Virus record (IMG/VR): IMGVR_UViG_3300032783_000009
Location: 1-21,830 of that record
Origin: a virus
Length of the DNA stretch: 21,830 nt
Strand: one strand, 5' to 3'
Under the pieces are notes generated by a model. That model was not told the DNA's origin. It searched no databases and saw only the letters and a program-made list of their open reading frames with translations. Positions 1 to 7,310 of this stretch are shown here, one piece after another (positions within the stretch are counted from its first letter, which is position 1; the number at the start of each line of letters is the position of its first letter). The translations under genes were made by a program, and so were the position numbers.

Positions 1-1345
1 TGGCAAATTTTCCGAGCATCGAACCCAGCACATTCGACAGCAGCCCACCCCACCGCCACGCCTCCTCGATGCCCATCGCGACGCTGACAAGATTGCCGCC
101 GAAGTTGTACCACGCCGGGTTGGTCAGGACCGCCAGCAGCTTCGTGAACCCGGCGACCGCCCCCAGCAGCACCTCCGCCAGCCCCGGCATCTCCGACGCG
201 AGATTCACGATGAAATGACCGAGATTACCGAACGCCTGCCCGAACGCAGTCAGATCTGAGACGCCTTTAGAAGCAATGCCGTCAAGCTGGCCAGCAAAAC
301 TGCTCAGCTTCGGGTTAAGCTCCACGGTCAGTTCCGCCGCGAACCGGTCCAGGACACCGATCACCTGGCTGCCCATGGTGACGAAACCCTGGGACTGCTC
401 TCCGACAATCCTGAGCCCAGCCCCGAGCAGTTCCCAGATCTGCGGGTCAGCGGCATCCTGGGCGGCCTGAAGGTTCCCTTTCAGGCCGAGCGCCTCACCA
501 CCGGTCGTGTTAAACGCATCCCCAAGCGCTTCAGTGGTGGTGTAACTGGCCTCAAGCCGGTTCCCGGTCTCCTGCACCCCCTGCATAGCGACCAGGGAGG
601 CGGCGCCGAACGCGACCAGGGCCGGCACCGCGACCGCCAGCACCTCCATCGAGCCCATGACGATCCAGTGCAGGGCATTCAGCGACAGGCCCCACACGAC
701 ATTCGTGTTCTTCCAGGTCTCCTCAACCCGGGCAAACCCGTTGACGATCCCGGCAGCAGCGGCACCGAGCAAGCCGAAACCGGCGGCTGTCCGCTCAGCA
801 TCACCCCCGGCCTCCTCCAGGCCGATACCAACCTCCCGGGCGGCATCACCAGCCATGGCGAGGGGAATGGTAGCCTCACCGACGGTTTCACCTATACGCC
901 CAAGCGAGGCAGCGGTCCCATCGGCCGCATCCCCCGCCTCATGGGCCGCAGCCGCCTCCGCGGACAATGCAGCAGCATCCCGGGCCGCCGCAGCCGCCGC
1001 AGCATCCTCCGCCTCCGATAGCCCGCGGAACTTCGCATCCGCGTCGTCGGCGGCAGCCCCGGCCGCCTCAGTAGCAGCCGCCTCAGCGGCCATCCCCGCA
1101 GTGTCCGGGGCACCAGCGCCCGCCCCAGCCGCAGCAGCAGCCGGAACCCCAGACGTCTCCAGGTTGATGTGGATCGTCTTCTCGGTGGGCAGGTCATCAA
1201 TAGCCGCGTGCAGCGCCTCGACAGACACGAGGGCCGCGTCGACGGACTCGCGGAACTGGTCCGTCGCGGCGATCATTTCCTCAATGCCGGCCAGGTAGCC
1301 AGACACGTCGGCGTCGAAGCGCTGCGTGACCTCAGGAAGTTCCAT
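1..1345 (-). CDS. Tape measure protein, N-terminal part (runs off left edge)
   Basis: The frame is open from an ATG at 1345 to the window edge, giving 448 residues of a longer protein. A strong AGGAGG lies 4 nt before the ATG. The sequence starts MELPEVTQRFDADVSGYLAG and continues through a region very rich in Ala, Gly and Asp (about residues 65-200), expected to be helical. A hydrophobic stretch follows at about residues 230-255, then more amphipathic helix. Tape measure proteins are long, helical, Ala-rich, contain hydrophobic segments, set tail length and follow the tail assembly chaperone gene. The composition and the position after the tail tube, chaperone and completion-like genes all fit. 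I see no lysozyme or peptidase domain in this part; one could lie beyond the edge. The function is inferred from composition and gene order. Confidence 0.85.
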   Translation of the reverse strand, partial: MELPEVTQRFDADVSGYLAGIEEMIAATDQFRESVDAALVSVEALHAAIDDLPTEKTIHINLETSGVPAAAAAGAGAGAPDTAGMAAEAAATEAAGAAADDADAKFRGLSEAEDAAAAAAARDAAALSAEAAAAHEAGDAADGTAASLGRIGETVGEATIPLAMAGDAAREVGIGLEEAGGDAERTAAGFGLLGAAAAGIVNGFARVEETWKNTNVVWGLSLNALHWIVMGSMEVLAVAVPALVAFGAASLVAMQGVQETGNRLEASYTTTEALGDAFNTTGGEALGLKGNLQAAQDAADPQIWELLGAGLRIVGEQSQGFVTMGSQVIGVLDRFAAELTVELNPKLSSFAGQLDGIASKGVSDLTAFGQAFGNLGHFIVNLASEMPGLAEVLLGAVAGFTKLLAVLTNPAWYNFGGNLVSVAMGIEEAWRWGGLLSNVLGSMLGKFA

Positions 1346-1364
1346 TTTCCTCCTGACAATCAGC

Positions 1365-1370
1365 TATACT
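1365..1370 (+). promoter_or_regulatory. Possible -10 box (TATACT) for the endonuclease gene
   Basis: TATACT ends 5 nt before the ATG at 1376, so transcription would begin at or next to the start codon. There is no Shine-Dalgarno sequence before this ATG. Leaderless mRNAs are common in actinobacteria, so this could be a leaderless promoter. No good -35 box is seen at normal spacing. Confidence 0.3.
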
Positions 1371-1375
1371 TAGTG

Positions 1376-2368
1376 ATGGCCAGAAGAGGATGCCCCCCAG
1401 GATGCAAATGCGGACGTCACACGCACGTCCTGCGAACTTCATACGAGAAGACGTGCGCCGAGTGCGGGCAGACGTTTACCGCCAAAAGGAGCGACGCGCG
1501 ATTCTGCACAGGCGACTGTCATCGCCGGTTCTATAACCGGGAAAATCAAGATCGGCAGCGCGAGGTGCATGCTCGCTGGGCGCGGGAGAATCGCGCCAGC
1601 CGCCGTGAGATTGAACGCCGCTATGAAGCGAAACACGGTGATCGCGTCCGAGCCGAGAAGCGGGAACGCTACGCGAAGGTCAGTGCCGATCCAGAAGGGG
1701 CGGCGGCTCGGCGGGCCGAGAAGCGCCAGTACTACCGAGACAACCGCGAGCGCATCCTAGCGCGCGCCAAGGAACGGCGCTCTCAGGATCTCGGCAACAA
1801 GTACCTACACCAGCACGGGATCAACTGGGAGAGCCTGTTTCGGGCATTCTGGGAAGCTCAGGGCGGCAAGTGCTACCTGTGTGGCGACGACCTGAAGCGA
1901 GACGTACCCAAGGCGATCCACCTGGACCACGACCATGCATGCTGTCCGCTGGCCAAATCATGCGAGAGATGCCGTCGCGGGCTGGCCTGCAAAGAATGCA
2001 ACCGCCTCATCGGCATAGCCCTAGATGACCCGGGCCGGCTGCGCCGCATCGCCGACAACCTCGCGCGAGCCAAGGATGAGGTGCGCGAGCGCATGAAGCA
2101 GCCCCGGAAACCCCGGGCCGAAAACTCCTGGGAACTAACCTGCCAGTTCTGCGGCACTACATTCCGGGGTTGCCGCTCCGACATAAAGTGCTGCTCCAGT
2201 TCTTGCTACGACAAACTGAGCAGGCAAGCTCGCGTCCAGGCGCTCGAAAACGGCGAGGGCACGACGCCGTGTAAGCAGTGCGGAACCATGTTTGTCCCGC
2301 GAACAGTCCAGAACGTGTACTGCTCTAAGAACTGCTCCAACCGCGCCTACGCGGAGCGCCGCCATTAG
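1376..2368 (+). CDS. Endonuclease VII-like/HNH homing-type nuclease with several zinc fingers
   Basis: A 330-aa protein on the strand opposite the tail genes. The core (about residues 160-215) reads GGKCYLCGDDL, then HLDHDH, then a Cys-rich part ending GLACKECNRLIG. This is the recombination endonuclease VII layout: two CxxC pairs binding zinc around a DHDH active-site segment. Three further Cys-rich fingers flank it: CAECG...FCTGDC near the N-terminus, and CQFCG...CCSSSC and CKQCG...YCSKNC at the C-terminus. A long basic helical linker (about 55-140) contains repeated ENR/DNRE-type segments. The ATG at 1376 starts 30 nt from the divergent tape measure gene, and its TAG overlaps the TAA of the convergent gene at 2365. 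It is probably a free-standing homing endonuclease; a packaging-related nuclease role is less likely in this position. Confidence 0.85.
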   Translation: MARRGCPPGCKCGRHTHVLRTSYEKTCAECGQTFTAKRSDARFCTGDCHRRFYNRENQDRQREVHARWARENRASRREIERRYEAKHGDRVRAEKRERYAKVSADPEGAAARRAEKRQYYRDNRERILARAKERRSQDLGNKYLHQHGINWESLFRAFWEAQGGKCYLCGDDLKRDVPKAIHLDHDHACCPLAKSCERCRRGLACKECNRLIGIALDDPGRLRRIADNLARAKDEVRERMKQPRKPRAENSWELTCQFCGTTFRGCRSDIKCCSSSCYDKLSRQARVQALENGEGTTPCKQCGTMFVPRTVQNVYCSKNCSNRAYAERRH

Positions 2369-2853
2369 AACCCCACGATCGAGACAAACATGTCTATCGC
2401 CGCCCGCGTCAGCGACCCGTCCGCGACGGTCTCCTTCGTGGCAGTACGCATGTACGGGCGTTCCGGGATATCGACCCGCTTCTTCCACCAGGAGCCACCG
2501 GAGTTCGTCCAGTGCATGAGGTGACGGGTCCGCGCGAAGTGAACCTCCCCCCACTCCTGCGTCACCGCATAGATCGTGTGCGGCGCCACGAAAGCCGTCC
2601 CCACCGCCCCATCCGACGCGCCGCCCCACGCCGTCACCGACGCGGCCAGCCGCCCCGTACGGGACGCCACAGGCCCCTCAAACGCCGGCGACGGAGTACC
2701 GAACTGGCCCGGAGCCGAGTGATACCGCTGCAACGTCACCCGCGTCAGATGCGTCTTATACTCATCCGCCATCGCCTTAGCGCACGGCCCCGGCGTCGCC
2801 ATCACCCGATCCCGGAACCCGGCAAGAAAACCCGGCAGTTCATCAGGGGTCAC
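2365..2853 (-). CDS. Probable tail completion/minor tail protein (HK97 gp10-like)
   Basis: A 162-aa protein with a GTG start at 2853, 3 nt after the frameshifted chaperone stop at 2857. The middle has ASRTGRLAASV and later HTIYAVTQEWGEVHFARTRH, then a C-terminal segment with PERPYMRTATKE. An 'RTGRL...Y...vE.G' core followed by 'RPfmrpA' is typical of HK97 gp10-like head-tail/tail completion proteins. I assign the family from this pattern. The position between the chaperone and the tape measure gene is somewhat late for that family, so a different minor tail role is possible. Its TAA overlaps the TAG of the convergent plus-strand nuclease gene (shared TTAG). Confidence 0.6.
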   Translation of the reverse strand: MTPDELPGFLAGFRDRVMATPGPCAKAMADEYKTHLTRVTLQRYHSAPGQFGTPSPAFEGPVASRTGRLAASVTAWGGASDGAVGTAFVAPHTIYAVTQEWGEVHFARTRHLMHWTNSGGSWWKKRVDIPERPYMRTATKETVADGSLTRAAIDMFVSIVGF

Positions 2854-2856
2854 CGC

Positions 2857-3479
2857 TCACCCCCGGCCCTGCATCCGCTGCTCCTGCCGGTGCCGCAGCG
2901 ACGCCGCCTCGTTATGCGCCCGGCGGATCACCGGGAACCACTGATACGCCTCCAAAGGCATCTCCGCGATCTCCGCCGGCGTATACCCGTACGTGTCCGC
3001 GAACCACTCATCCAGCAGCGCATCCGCCGGCATCCCCTCCGGCGGGGCCCCGGTCTTCCCATGGCTGTAGAGGTAGGCGGTCAGGCGGGAGACGGCCTCG
3101 TCGAATTTGGGCGGCGGCTCGGGTTCACCTTCTCCATCAGCGGCGCGATCGCCTCATCGACCGCGGCCATGTCATCCAGGTCGGACAGGACTGACTCCAC
3201 CGTGTCCGGGCCCGCGACGTTCTGCGACGGGACCGGAATGCCCTGCTCCGCATACGACCAGCCGGTGATGATCCGGTGCAGCAGGGCCGCCCGGCGGGCC
3301 ATCTGATGATCCCCGGGGAGACGGGCAACGTTATTGCCCTGCCCATCGCTGTGCACCTCGACGTCGACGGCGCCCTGCACCGCACGCTGATCCTCGACCG
3401 TCATCCGGGAACGGACCTGGACCCATCCACCGGACGGCAGTTCGATACGCCACGTGTCGCCGGTCAATTCATTGCCCAA
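2857..3479 (-). CDS. Tail assembly chaperone, long form made by -1 frameshift
   Basis: The short chaperone frame (TTG 3479) contains C CCA AAT at 3111-3105, in the correct phase for the canonical X XXY YYZ slippery heptamer. A -1 slip there replaces the short C-terminus with an 82-residue extension that reads FDEAVSRLTAYLYSHGKTG, continues through ALLDEWFADTYGYTP and MPLEAYQWFPVIRRA, and stops at 2857. The long product would be about 207 aa. The extension frame has no start of its own near the junction and ends 3 nt before the next gene's GTG. A pair of chaperones sharing an N-terminus, placed between tail tube and tape measure genes, is the classic gpG/gpGT arrangement. The frameshift itself is inferred from sequence. 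Confidence 0.8.
3081..3479 (-). CDS. Tail assembly chaperone, short form (gpG-like)
   Basis: The unshifted product is 132 aa, with a TTG start at 3479 and GGAGG 7 nt upstream. It begins MGNELTGDTWRIELPSGGWV and has TVEDQRAVQGAV, a motif style common where these proteins carry out-of-helix residues for tape measure binding. It ends in a short, unusual tail after the slippery site (NSTRPSPA). In siphoviruses the short and long forms are made in a fixed ratio and coat the tape measure protein before tail tube polymerisation. The role is assigned from position and the frameshift, not from a strong sequence motif. Confidence 0.75.
   Translation of the reverse strand: MGNELTGDTWRIELPSGGWVQVRSRMTVEDQRAVQGAVDVEVHSDGQGNNVARLPGDHQMARRAALLHRIITGWSYAEQGIPVPSQNVAGPDTVESVLSDLDDMAAVDEAIAPLMEKVNPSRRPNSTRPSPA
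3105..3111 (-). promoter_or_regulatory. Programmed -1 ribosomal frameshift site, CCCAAAT
   Basis: On the minus strand the zero-frame codons are CGC CCA AAT, which gives C CCA AAT. Slipping back one base pairs the same tRNAs with CCC and AAA and opens the 82-codon extension. The phase was checked against the frame of the TTG at 3479. I did not establish a downstream pseudoknot. Confidence 0.75.
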
Positions 3480-3517
3480 CGAGGGGCCTCCAATTCAATA
3501 GAAGCGTGCAGAACTTG

Positions 3518-4798
3518 TTAATACGTGGGTTGCGCATTAACAAGCTGAACCCGGACCGGGCCGAGACCGCCGGTGCCACCCGTGTTGACTGTGTTGGCGA
3601 TACATTCGGCCGTATCGTCGAAATCGACCAGCACGGCACTCCTGCCGATCTTGCTCTTCGTGAACTGCACATTGTTCGCGTCGATCGTCATCGACAAGCT
3701 CGTACCGCCCGTGTTTCCGCTGTTCAGGTTGATGTGAACCCACAGAGGACCCTGATACAGCATGTAGCTCAGCGGAGTCTCATCCGCCGGTGCCGTGAAC
3801 TTCATCGACAGCGTTGCGCTGAGCGGGCCACGCGCGATAACGAACGGCGAAATCGTCCCCTGCGACGTCCAGTACACCTGCAACTGGCGCTTCAGGTTGA
3901 CAGCCCATTCACCGTTCGTAGTGATCAGGTTCGAGGGGGTGGTTCCCCCGACGTAAAGCTGCGACTTCCAGTTCGCCTGTGGGATGACGCTGGAAATCGT
4001 GTTCGTCGGGGTCGCCGGCGCCGGGATCGACACCCACGAGTTCCCCGTCACCTTGAAATCCAGGAGCTGCTCGACGTTGCCGCTGATGTCGACGGCGGAC
4101 ACGCATGCGCTGGGATAGGCACGTGCATAGGAGGTGTTCGTGCCCGGCGTGCCGCCGTAGTTCAGGCCCGTGTTGTCCGTGAGGGTCAGTGTGGGCGGCT
4201 GCGCACCAGGCACTCCCCCGTAGCCCAACTGGGAGTTGAGCAGCGCGAACGTGTGCGTGAACGGGGCCACGACCGTGAACACAGTCCCCGACGCGCCATG
4301 CGCGAACCGGAGCGGGTTACTGCCGAAACCAAGACCAGTGGAAGCTGTCGCATCCAGCGTCACCACCTCAGCGATCGACCCAGAGTCGATCTGCACGGTC
4401 TGCCCGACAGTGAACGCAGTCCCGTTCCCCACCGTGATCGCGGTCGCTCCCACCGCCGGGGAACCAGAAAACGACGTCGACGTACCCGCCGACACAGTGC
4501 CAGTCGTCGACAAGTCCCCGAAAATGTTGTCAAGGAAAAACCCGTGCGTGTCAAGGAACGCGGGACCGCCGAAAGAAAACGTGGCATCAGCAGGGCCGAT
4601 GATGTCCTCGTACAACATGGCCATGCTGCCGCGGATCGCCTCATCCGGGAGGAACTTCGGGGTGTCCTCCGGTGAGTACGACTTCGGATCCATGGGAATC
4701 GTGTTCGTCGGCGCGACAACTTTGCCGACAGTGAGCTCGCGGGCGACCCCGAGCCAGGACCTAGTGGATGGCGCAACGGAAGGGCCACCGAGTGCCAT
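3518..4798 (-). CDS. Major tail tube protein
   Basis: A 426-aa protein with ATG at 4798; GAGGAG of its ribosome binding site overlaps the end of the previous gene. It begins MALGGPSVAPSTRSWLGVAR, close to the N-terminal form of actinophage tail tube proteins, and has a conserved-looking KSYSPEDTPKFLPDEAIRGSM segment near residue 40. Residues about 95-195 are a Thr/Ser/Gly/Val-rich beta insert (ATAITVGNGTAFTVGQTVQI), resembling the repeat-like additions in many tail and capsid proteins. The C-terminal half has LLDFKVTGNSW and SMTIDANNVQFTKSKIGRSA. The order (terminator, this gene, frameshifted chaperone, tape measure) strongly supports the assignment. Confidence 0.85.
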   Translation of the reverse strand: MALGGPSVAPSTRSWLGVARELTVGKVVAPTNTIPMDPKSYSPEDTPKFLPDEAIRGSMAMLYEDIIGPADATFSFGGPAFLDTHGFFLDNIFGDLSTTGTVSAGTSTSFSGSPAVGATAITVGNGTAFTVGQTVQIDSGSIAEVVTLDATASTGLGFGSNPLRFAHGASGTVFTVVAPFTHTFALLNSQLGYGGVPGAQPPTLTLTDNTGLNYGGTPGTNTSYARAYPSACVSAVDISGNVEQLLDFKVTGNSWVSIPAPATPTNTISSVIPQANWKSQLYVGGTTPSNLITTNGEWAVNLKRQLQVYWTSQGTISPFVIARGPLSATLSMKFTAPADETPLSYMLYQGPLWVHINLNSGNTGGTSLSMTIDANNVQFTKSKIGRSAVLVDFDDTAECIANTVNTGGTGGLGPVRVQLVNAQPTY

Positions 4799-4800
4799 GG

Positions 4801-5103
4801 TTAGCTCTCCTCATCTGCCGGGCGGTCGCCGGCCTCTTCGGGTGTGACAGGCGCGACCGGTTCAGGCTCGGCCGCAGGAACAGGAGCAGGCGGCCACGGC
4901 GGGGCCGCCGGAGCCCCAGGCACGCCCTCGGCTGCGGCAAGCCAGCGGCCGTCACCAGGAGGCAGCGGGAGGCTGCCAGGCTGCCCGGAGGCGACCTCGA
5001 TGTCGTAGGTGCCGCCGGGGGCGGCCTCCAGCGACCGGCCCGTGAAGGCGTCCCGGTAGTCGAGATACATCCGGCTGTCACTGCCGGTGTAGGTGCAGAG
5101 CAT
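4801..5103 (-). CDS. Small phage protein with Pro/Glu-rich C-terminus
   Basis: A 100-aa protein. I place the start at the ATG at 5103 because GGAGG lies 5 nt upstream; a longer frame reaches 5133, but its first codons fall in the terminator hairpin. The N-terminal half (MYLDYRDAFTGRSLEAAPGG, then YDIEV) looks folded and resembles small conserved proteins near the tail genes of actinophages. Residues about 48-100 are low-complexity Pro/Ala/Glu. It ends 2 nt before the tail tube ATG, so it is probably translated with it. The function is unknown; a linker or tail-tip accessory role is only a guess. Confidence 0.7.
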   Translation of the reverse strand: MLCTYTGSDSRMYLDYRDAFTGRSLEAAPGGTYDIEVASGQPGSLPLPPGDGRWLAAAEGVPGAPAAPPWPPAPVPAAEPEPVAPVTPEEAGDRPADEES

Positions 5104-5120
5104 GCGCGCCTCCGGGCATG

Positions 5121-5142
5121 AAAAACCCCGCACCGGGCGGGG
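5121..5142 (-). terminator. Rho-independent terminator reading leftward
   Basis: On the minus strand CCCCGC and GCGGGG form a 6-bp GC stem around a 5-nt loop, followed at once by TTTTT. The run of T is on the minus-strand 3' side only, so it should stop leftward transcription. It lies just before the 5103 gene, between the tail terminator and tail tube genes. Confidence 0.65.
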
Positions 5143-5171
5143 CGGTCTGAGACATTCGGTACGGTCAGCGC

Positions 5172-5489
5172 ATGACAGGCGAGGATGTCTACCTGCTGGC
5201 GATCATCGGGCGCGAGTTGTACAGGGCCACGCTGATCGGCAATGCACCGCCGGTCATCAAGGAACTTGGGGAACGCATGCGGAACCCGCAACCGGGTGAC
5301 CTCGTGCTAGAGGTTTCGCGATGGGGCGGCATGAGGCCGGATCGCTTTGACCCGGACAGCATTGGGCGCCTTGTCCGTATTGAGGGTGACCGGCAGGTTG
5401 TTGAGCCGCTCCATGCACCCGGCACGGACCAGGGATGGCAAAACGCGAGGTTCGTGGCGCTCCCCGATCGCGACCGCTGGCTTGAATAA
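5172..5489 (+). CDS. Hypothetical phage protein on the opposite strand
   Basis: A 105-aa protein starting MTGEDVYLLAIIGRELYRAT. The middle has MRNPQPGDLVLEVSRWG and then GRLVRIEGDRQVVEPL, a beta-rich pattern; the end is WQNARFVALPDRDRWLE. I recognise no named family. The codon use has the same high third-position GC as its neighbours. No Shine-Dalgarno sequence is seen. It lies alone on the plus strand between the stop of the tail terminator gene (5496) and the start of the 5103 gene, a layout shared by the other plus-strand genes here. It may be a moron-type gene expressed separately from the late operon. Confidence 0.7.
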   Translation: MTGEDVYLLAIIGRELYRATLIGNAPPVIKELGERMRNPQPGDLVLEVSRWGGMRPDRFDPDSIGRLVRIEGDRQVVEPLHAPGTDQGWQNARFVALPDRDRWLE

Positions 5490-5495
5490 TGGCCG

Positions 5496-6011
5496 CTAGG
5501 CGAAGATCAGCTCGAACATCTTGCAGGTCAGAAGACAGTCGTACCGGTTGTACGCCTGGTTCTCGACAGCGTTGATGACCACTTCCCACGTCATTTGCTC
5601 GCCGACGTCGACGAATGTGGACACCACACCCGAGTACGGGTCCTGCTGCTGCGCCGGGTTCGGGGACGTCCGCAGCGCCTGCATGACCGCTTCGATGATC
5701 CCCGGGAACAAGGTGTCCGCTTCAGTGTCGTCGTTCTGCCCGAAGTAGACGAGGAAAATCTCCAGGCTGTGCTCGAGCGGTTTCAGCCCCGACGGAGTAC
5801 CCGGCCCGGTGTTACGGGGGATCGTGCCGCCCAGCGCCGGGTTACGGGACTCAACACCGCGGGTGGGCCAGATGTAGGCGGTCGGCGCCTCAGCCTGAAC
5901 GTTCGGGTCCGGAGGGGTGATGACGGCGGACAGGTTCGGGGTGGCGTCACCGGGCAGCGGCAAGTCATCAAGCAAGGACTGGATGAACAATTGAGCCGTG
6001 TTCAAAGACAC
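5496..6011 (-). CDS. Probable tail terminator protein
   Basis: A 171-aa protein. I choose the GTG at 6011, giving MSLNTAQLFIQSLLDDLPLP, because the longer frame upstream (to 6152) is Arg-rich and overlaps the 60-aa gene. The sequence has QAEAPTAYIWPTRG, LEHSLEIFLVYFG, a helical LFPGIIEAVMQALR and a final strand YDCLLTCKMFELIFA. Tail terminator proteins (gpU-like) are about 130-170 aa, with a short helix, strands and a C-terminal beta strand, and lie between the connector and tail tube genes. Position and length support this; no single diagnostic motif is seen. A head-tail joining protein is the main alternative. Confidence 0.65.
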   Translation of the reverse strand: MSLNTAQLFIQSLLDDLPLPGDATPNLSAVITPPDPNVQAEAPTAYIWPTRGVESRNPALGGTIPRNTGPGTPSGLKPLEHSLEIFLVYFGQNDDTEADTLFPGIIEAVMQALRTSPNPAQQQDPYSGVVSTFVDVGEQMTWEVVINAVENQAYNRYDCLLTCKMFELIFA

Positions 6012-6015
6012 TGTG

Positions 6016-6198
6016 TTACCTGGCTGTCTGCGGCGACTGTGCCGCCGCCGGCGGCACAGCGGTCTTGCTGCCCCCGCCGCCGCCACCCATGGCCCCGCAG
6101 CACCCAGGCGCCGAATGCCGGGCCTTAATGTGCGCGGCGCGGCGTGCCGCATAGTGGTTCCGGCGGCCAGCGTTATGCATCGCCCTGCGGGAAGCCAT
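6016..6198 (-). CDS. Small basic protein, Gly/Ala-rich tail
   Basis: A 60-aa protein with ATG at 6198; AGGAGG lies 8 nt upstream and overlaps the stop of the connector gene, so the start is well supported. The first half (MASRRAMHNAGRRNHYAARR) is strongly basic. The second half has GCCGAM followed by a run of six Gly and an Ala/Pro/Gln tail. It ends 4 nt before the tail terminator GTG. The function is unknown. Very small basic proteins in this position are frequent in actinophages, but I cannot name a family. Confidence 0.65.
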   Translation of the reverse strand: MASRRAMHNAGRRNHYAARRAAHIKARHSAPGCCGAMGGGGGGSKTAVPPAAAQSPQTAR

Positions 6199-6209
6199 CG
6201 CGGCGCCTC

Positions 6210-7154
6210 CTAGATCGTCCTGCGCAACGGATGCAGCAGCATCTCAGCGTCCCCGATGAGGTCCGCGGCGCTTTTCTCCCCGCTCGCCCCCGTCCCGGGA
6301 ATGTTGTGGACCGTCGTCGACGTGGAACCACGGGTAAGAGCCTGCGCCGAGGCGAACAGGATCGTCGCCCAGATCACCGACTGCGGCAGCGACGTCACCA
6401 TCACCCCCGCGGCATGCCCGAACGTGAGCGCCGACGAAAGCGTCAGCGTCCCCGGCCCCGACGTCGCCGACGCCGCAGTGACCTGCACGCCTTCCTGCTG
6501 GCCGCTGTCATAGATCGTCCCCGCCGCACCCGTAACCCCGAACTCCCCGGTGATCGCCCACCCGGTGCAGTCATCAACCGGAATAGTCATAGCACCAGCA
6601 GCGACATTCCCGGTCAGGGAACAGTGCGGCCATCCATTGACGTACGAGACACGCAAAAGGACACCATTGCGGCCATTCGCCCAGTTCACGTACCCCGGTG
6701 AGATAACGATCGACTGGCCGCCATCCCCCGAGTCCGAAGGGGCAATCGACCCGTACACGCCGATCACCGGATGCTCGATGTCGTAGTACCCGGCTGGCAG
6801 GGTCGTCCACTGGCGCGGGAACATGTTATTCGGCGCGACCTGGATCTGGGTGATCGACAGGATCGGCCAGCGGGACAAGATCACCCGGCCGTTCTGTGAG
6901 CCGGTCTGGATCGTCACCCGGAAGTCAGGGCCGCTGATCTGCTCCGTGTCGAGAGTCGCCCGGAGGACCTGATTCGTGTACAAATCGCATTGCGCGGTCG
7001 CCCGCATCAGCATGTTGAGCTGCTCGGCCACATTCTGCGCCGGGGTCGTCCCCTTATACGGCGGGATCGTGGACCAGGAGATACCCGTGGGGGCGGCTAT
7101 GAGCTCGTTTGGCGTGCAATAGGGCGTTTGCCCGGCCGGATACAGCAGGGACAC
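6210..7154 (-). CDS. Head-tail connector (adaptor) protein
   Basis: A 314-aa protein with a GTG start at 7154 and AGGGGG upstream. The N-terminus MSLLYPAGQTPYCTPNELIA is followed by an NVAEQLNMLMRATAQCDLYT helix and QVLRATLDTEQISGPDFRVT. The middle has WPILSITQIQVAPN and LPAGYYDIEHPVIGVYGS. These match the general plan of connector proteins of actinophages: an N-terminal helical bundle, then 'W P v..v..v' strands. The middle-to-C-terminal part (about 185-255) has a Gly/Thr/Val-rich insert (VTAASATSGPGTLTLSSALT), like the inserts in the tail tube and capsid proteins. It lies between the head genes and the tail terminator gene, as expected. Confidence 0.75.
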   Translation of the reverse strand: MSLLYPAGQTPYCTPNELIAAPTGISWSTIPPYKGTTPAQNVAEQLNMLMRATAQCDLYTNQVLRATLDTEQISGPDFRVTIQTGSQNGRVILSRWPILSITQIQVAPNNMFPRQWTTLPAGYYDIEHPVIGVYGSIAPSDSGDGGQSIVISPGYVNWANGRNGVLLRVSYVNGWPHCSLTGNVAAGAMTIPVDDCTGWAITGEFGVTGAAGTIYDSGQQEGVQVTAASATSGPGTLTLSSALTFGHAAGVMVTSLPQSVIWATILFASAQALTRGSTSTTVHNIPGTGASGEKSAADLIGDAEMLLHPLRRTI

Positions 7155-7184
7155 GGGGAGATCGCCCCCTGTCTATGCTCGTAG

Positions 7185-7301
7185 TGCGGGAGGCCGGTAG
7201 CCCAATTGGCAGGGCACCGTGTGGCCAAGCTGAAACGTGCACGAGTAGGCGCGGCTGGTATCGGGACATTTGCGGGATCGAAGCCCGCCCGGCCTCCCGC
7301 A
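7185..7301 (+). tRNA. tRNA-like element with abnormal anticodon region
   Basis: A perfect 13-bp pairing joins 7185-7197 with 7289-7301. Its inner 7 bp (7191-7197 with 7289-7295) act as an acceptor stem. Then come TA at positions 8-9, a D arm GCCC-AATTGGCA-GGGC (7200-7215) with the GG pair and flanking A residues in place, and a T arm GCGGG-ATCGAAG-CCCGC (7272-7288) joined directly to the acceptor. Between them are 55 nt (7217-7271) in place of the usual 21-40. No normal 5-bp/7-nt anticodon arm is found; the best is CGTG (7218-7221) with CACG (7240-7243) and an 18-nt loop. No CCA is encoded. It is either a decayed tRNA or a tRNA-like RNA; no amino acid can be assigned. Confidence 0.45.
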
Positions 7302-7310
7302 GTGAACGAG

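Noticed and set aside
3506-4675. 389-aa plus-strand frame opposite the tail tube gene
   Set aside because: Arg/His-rich translation without features, wholly inside the well-supported tail tube gene.
7185-7301. Selenocysteine tRNA, because the acceptor pairing is 13 bp
   Set aside because: The 13 bp are all in the acceptor pairing, the D arm is an ordinary 4-bp one, and there is no TCA anticodon arm.
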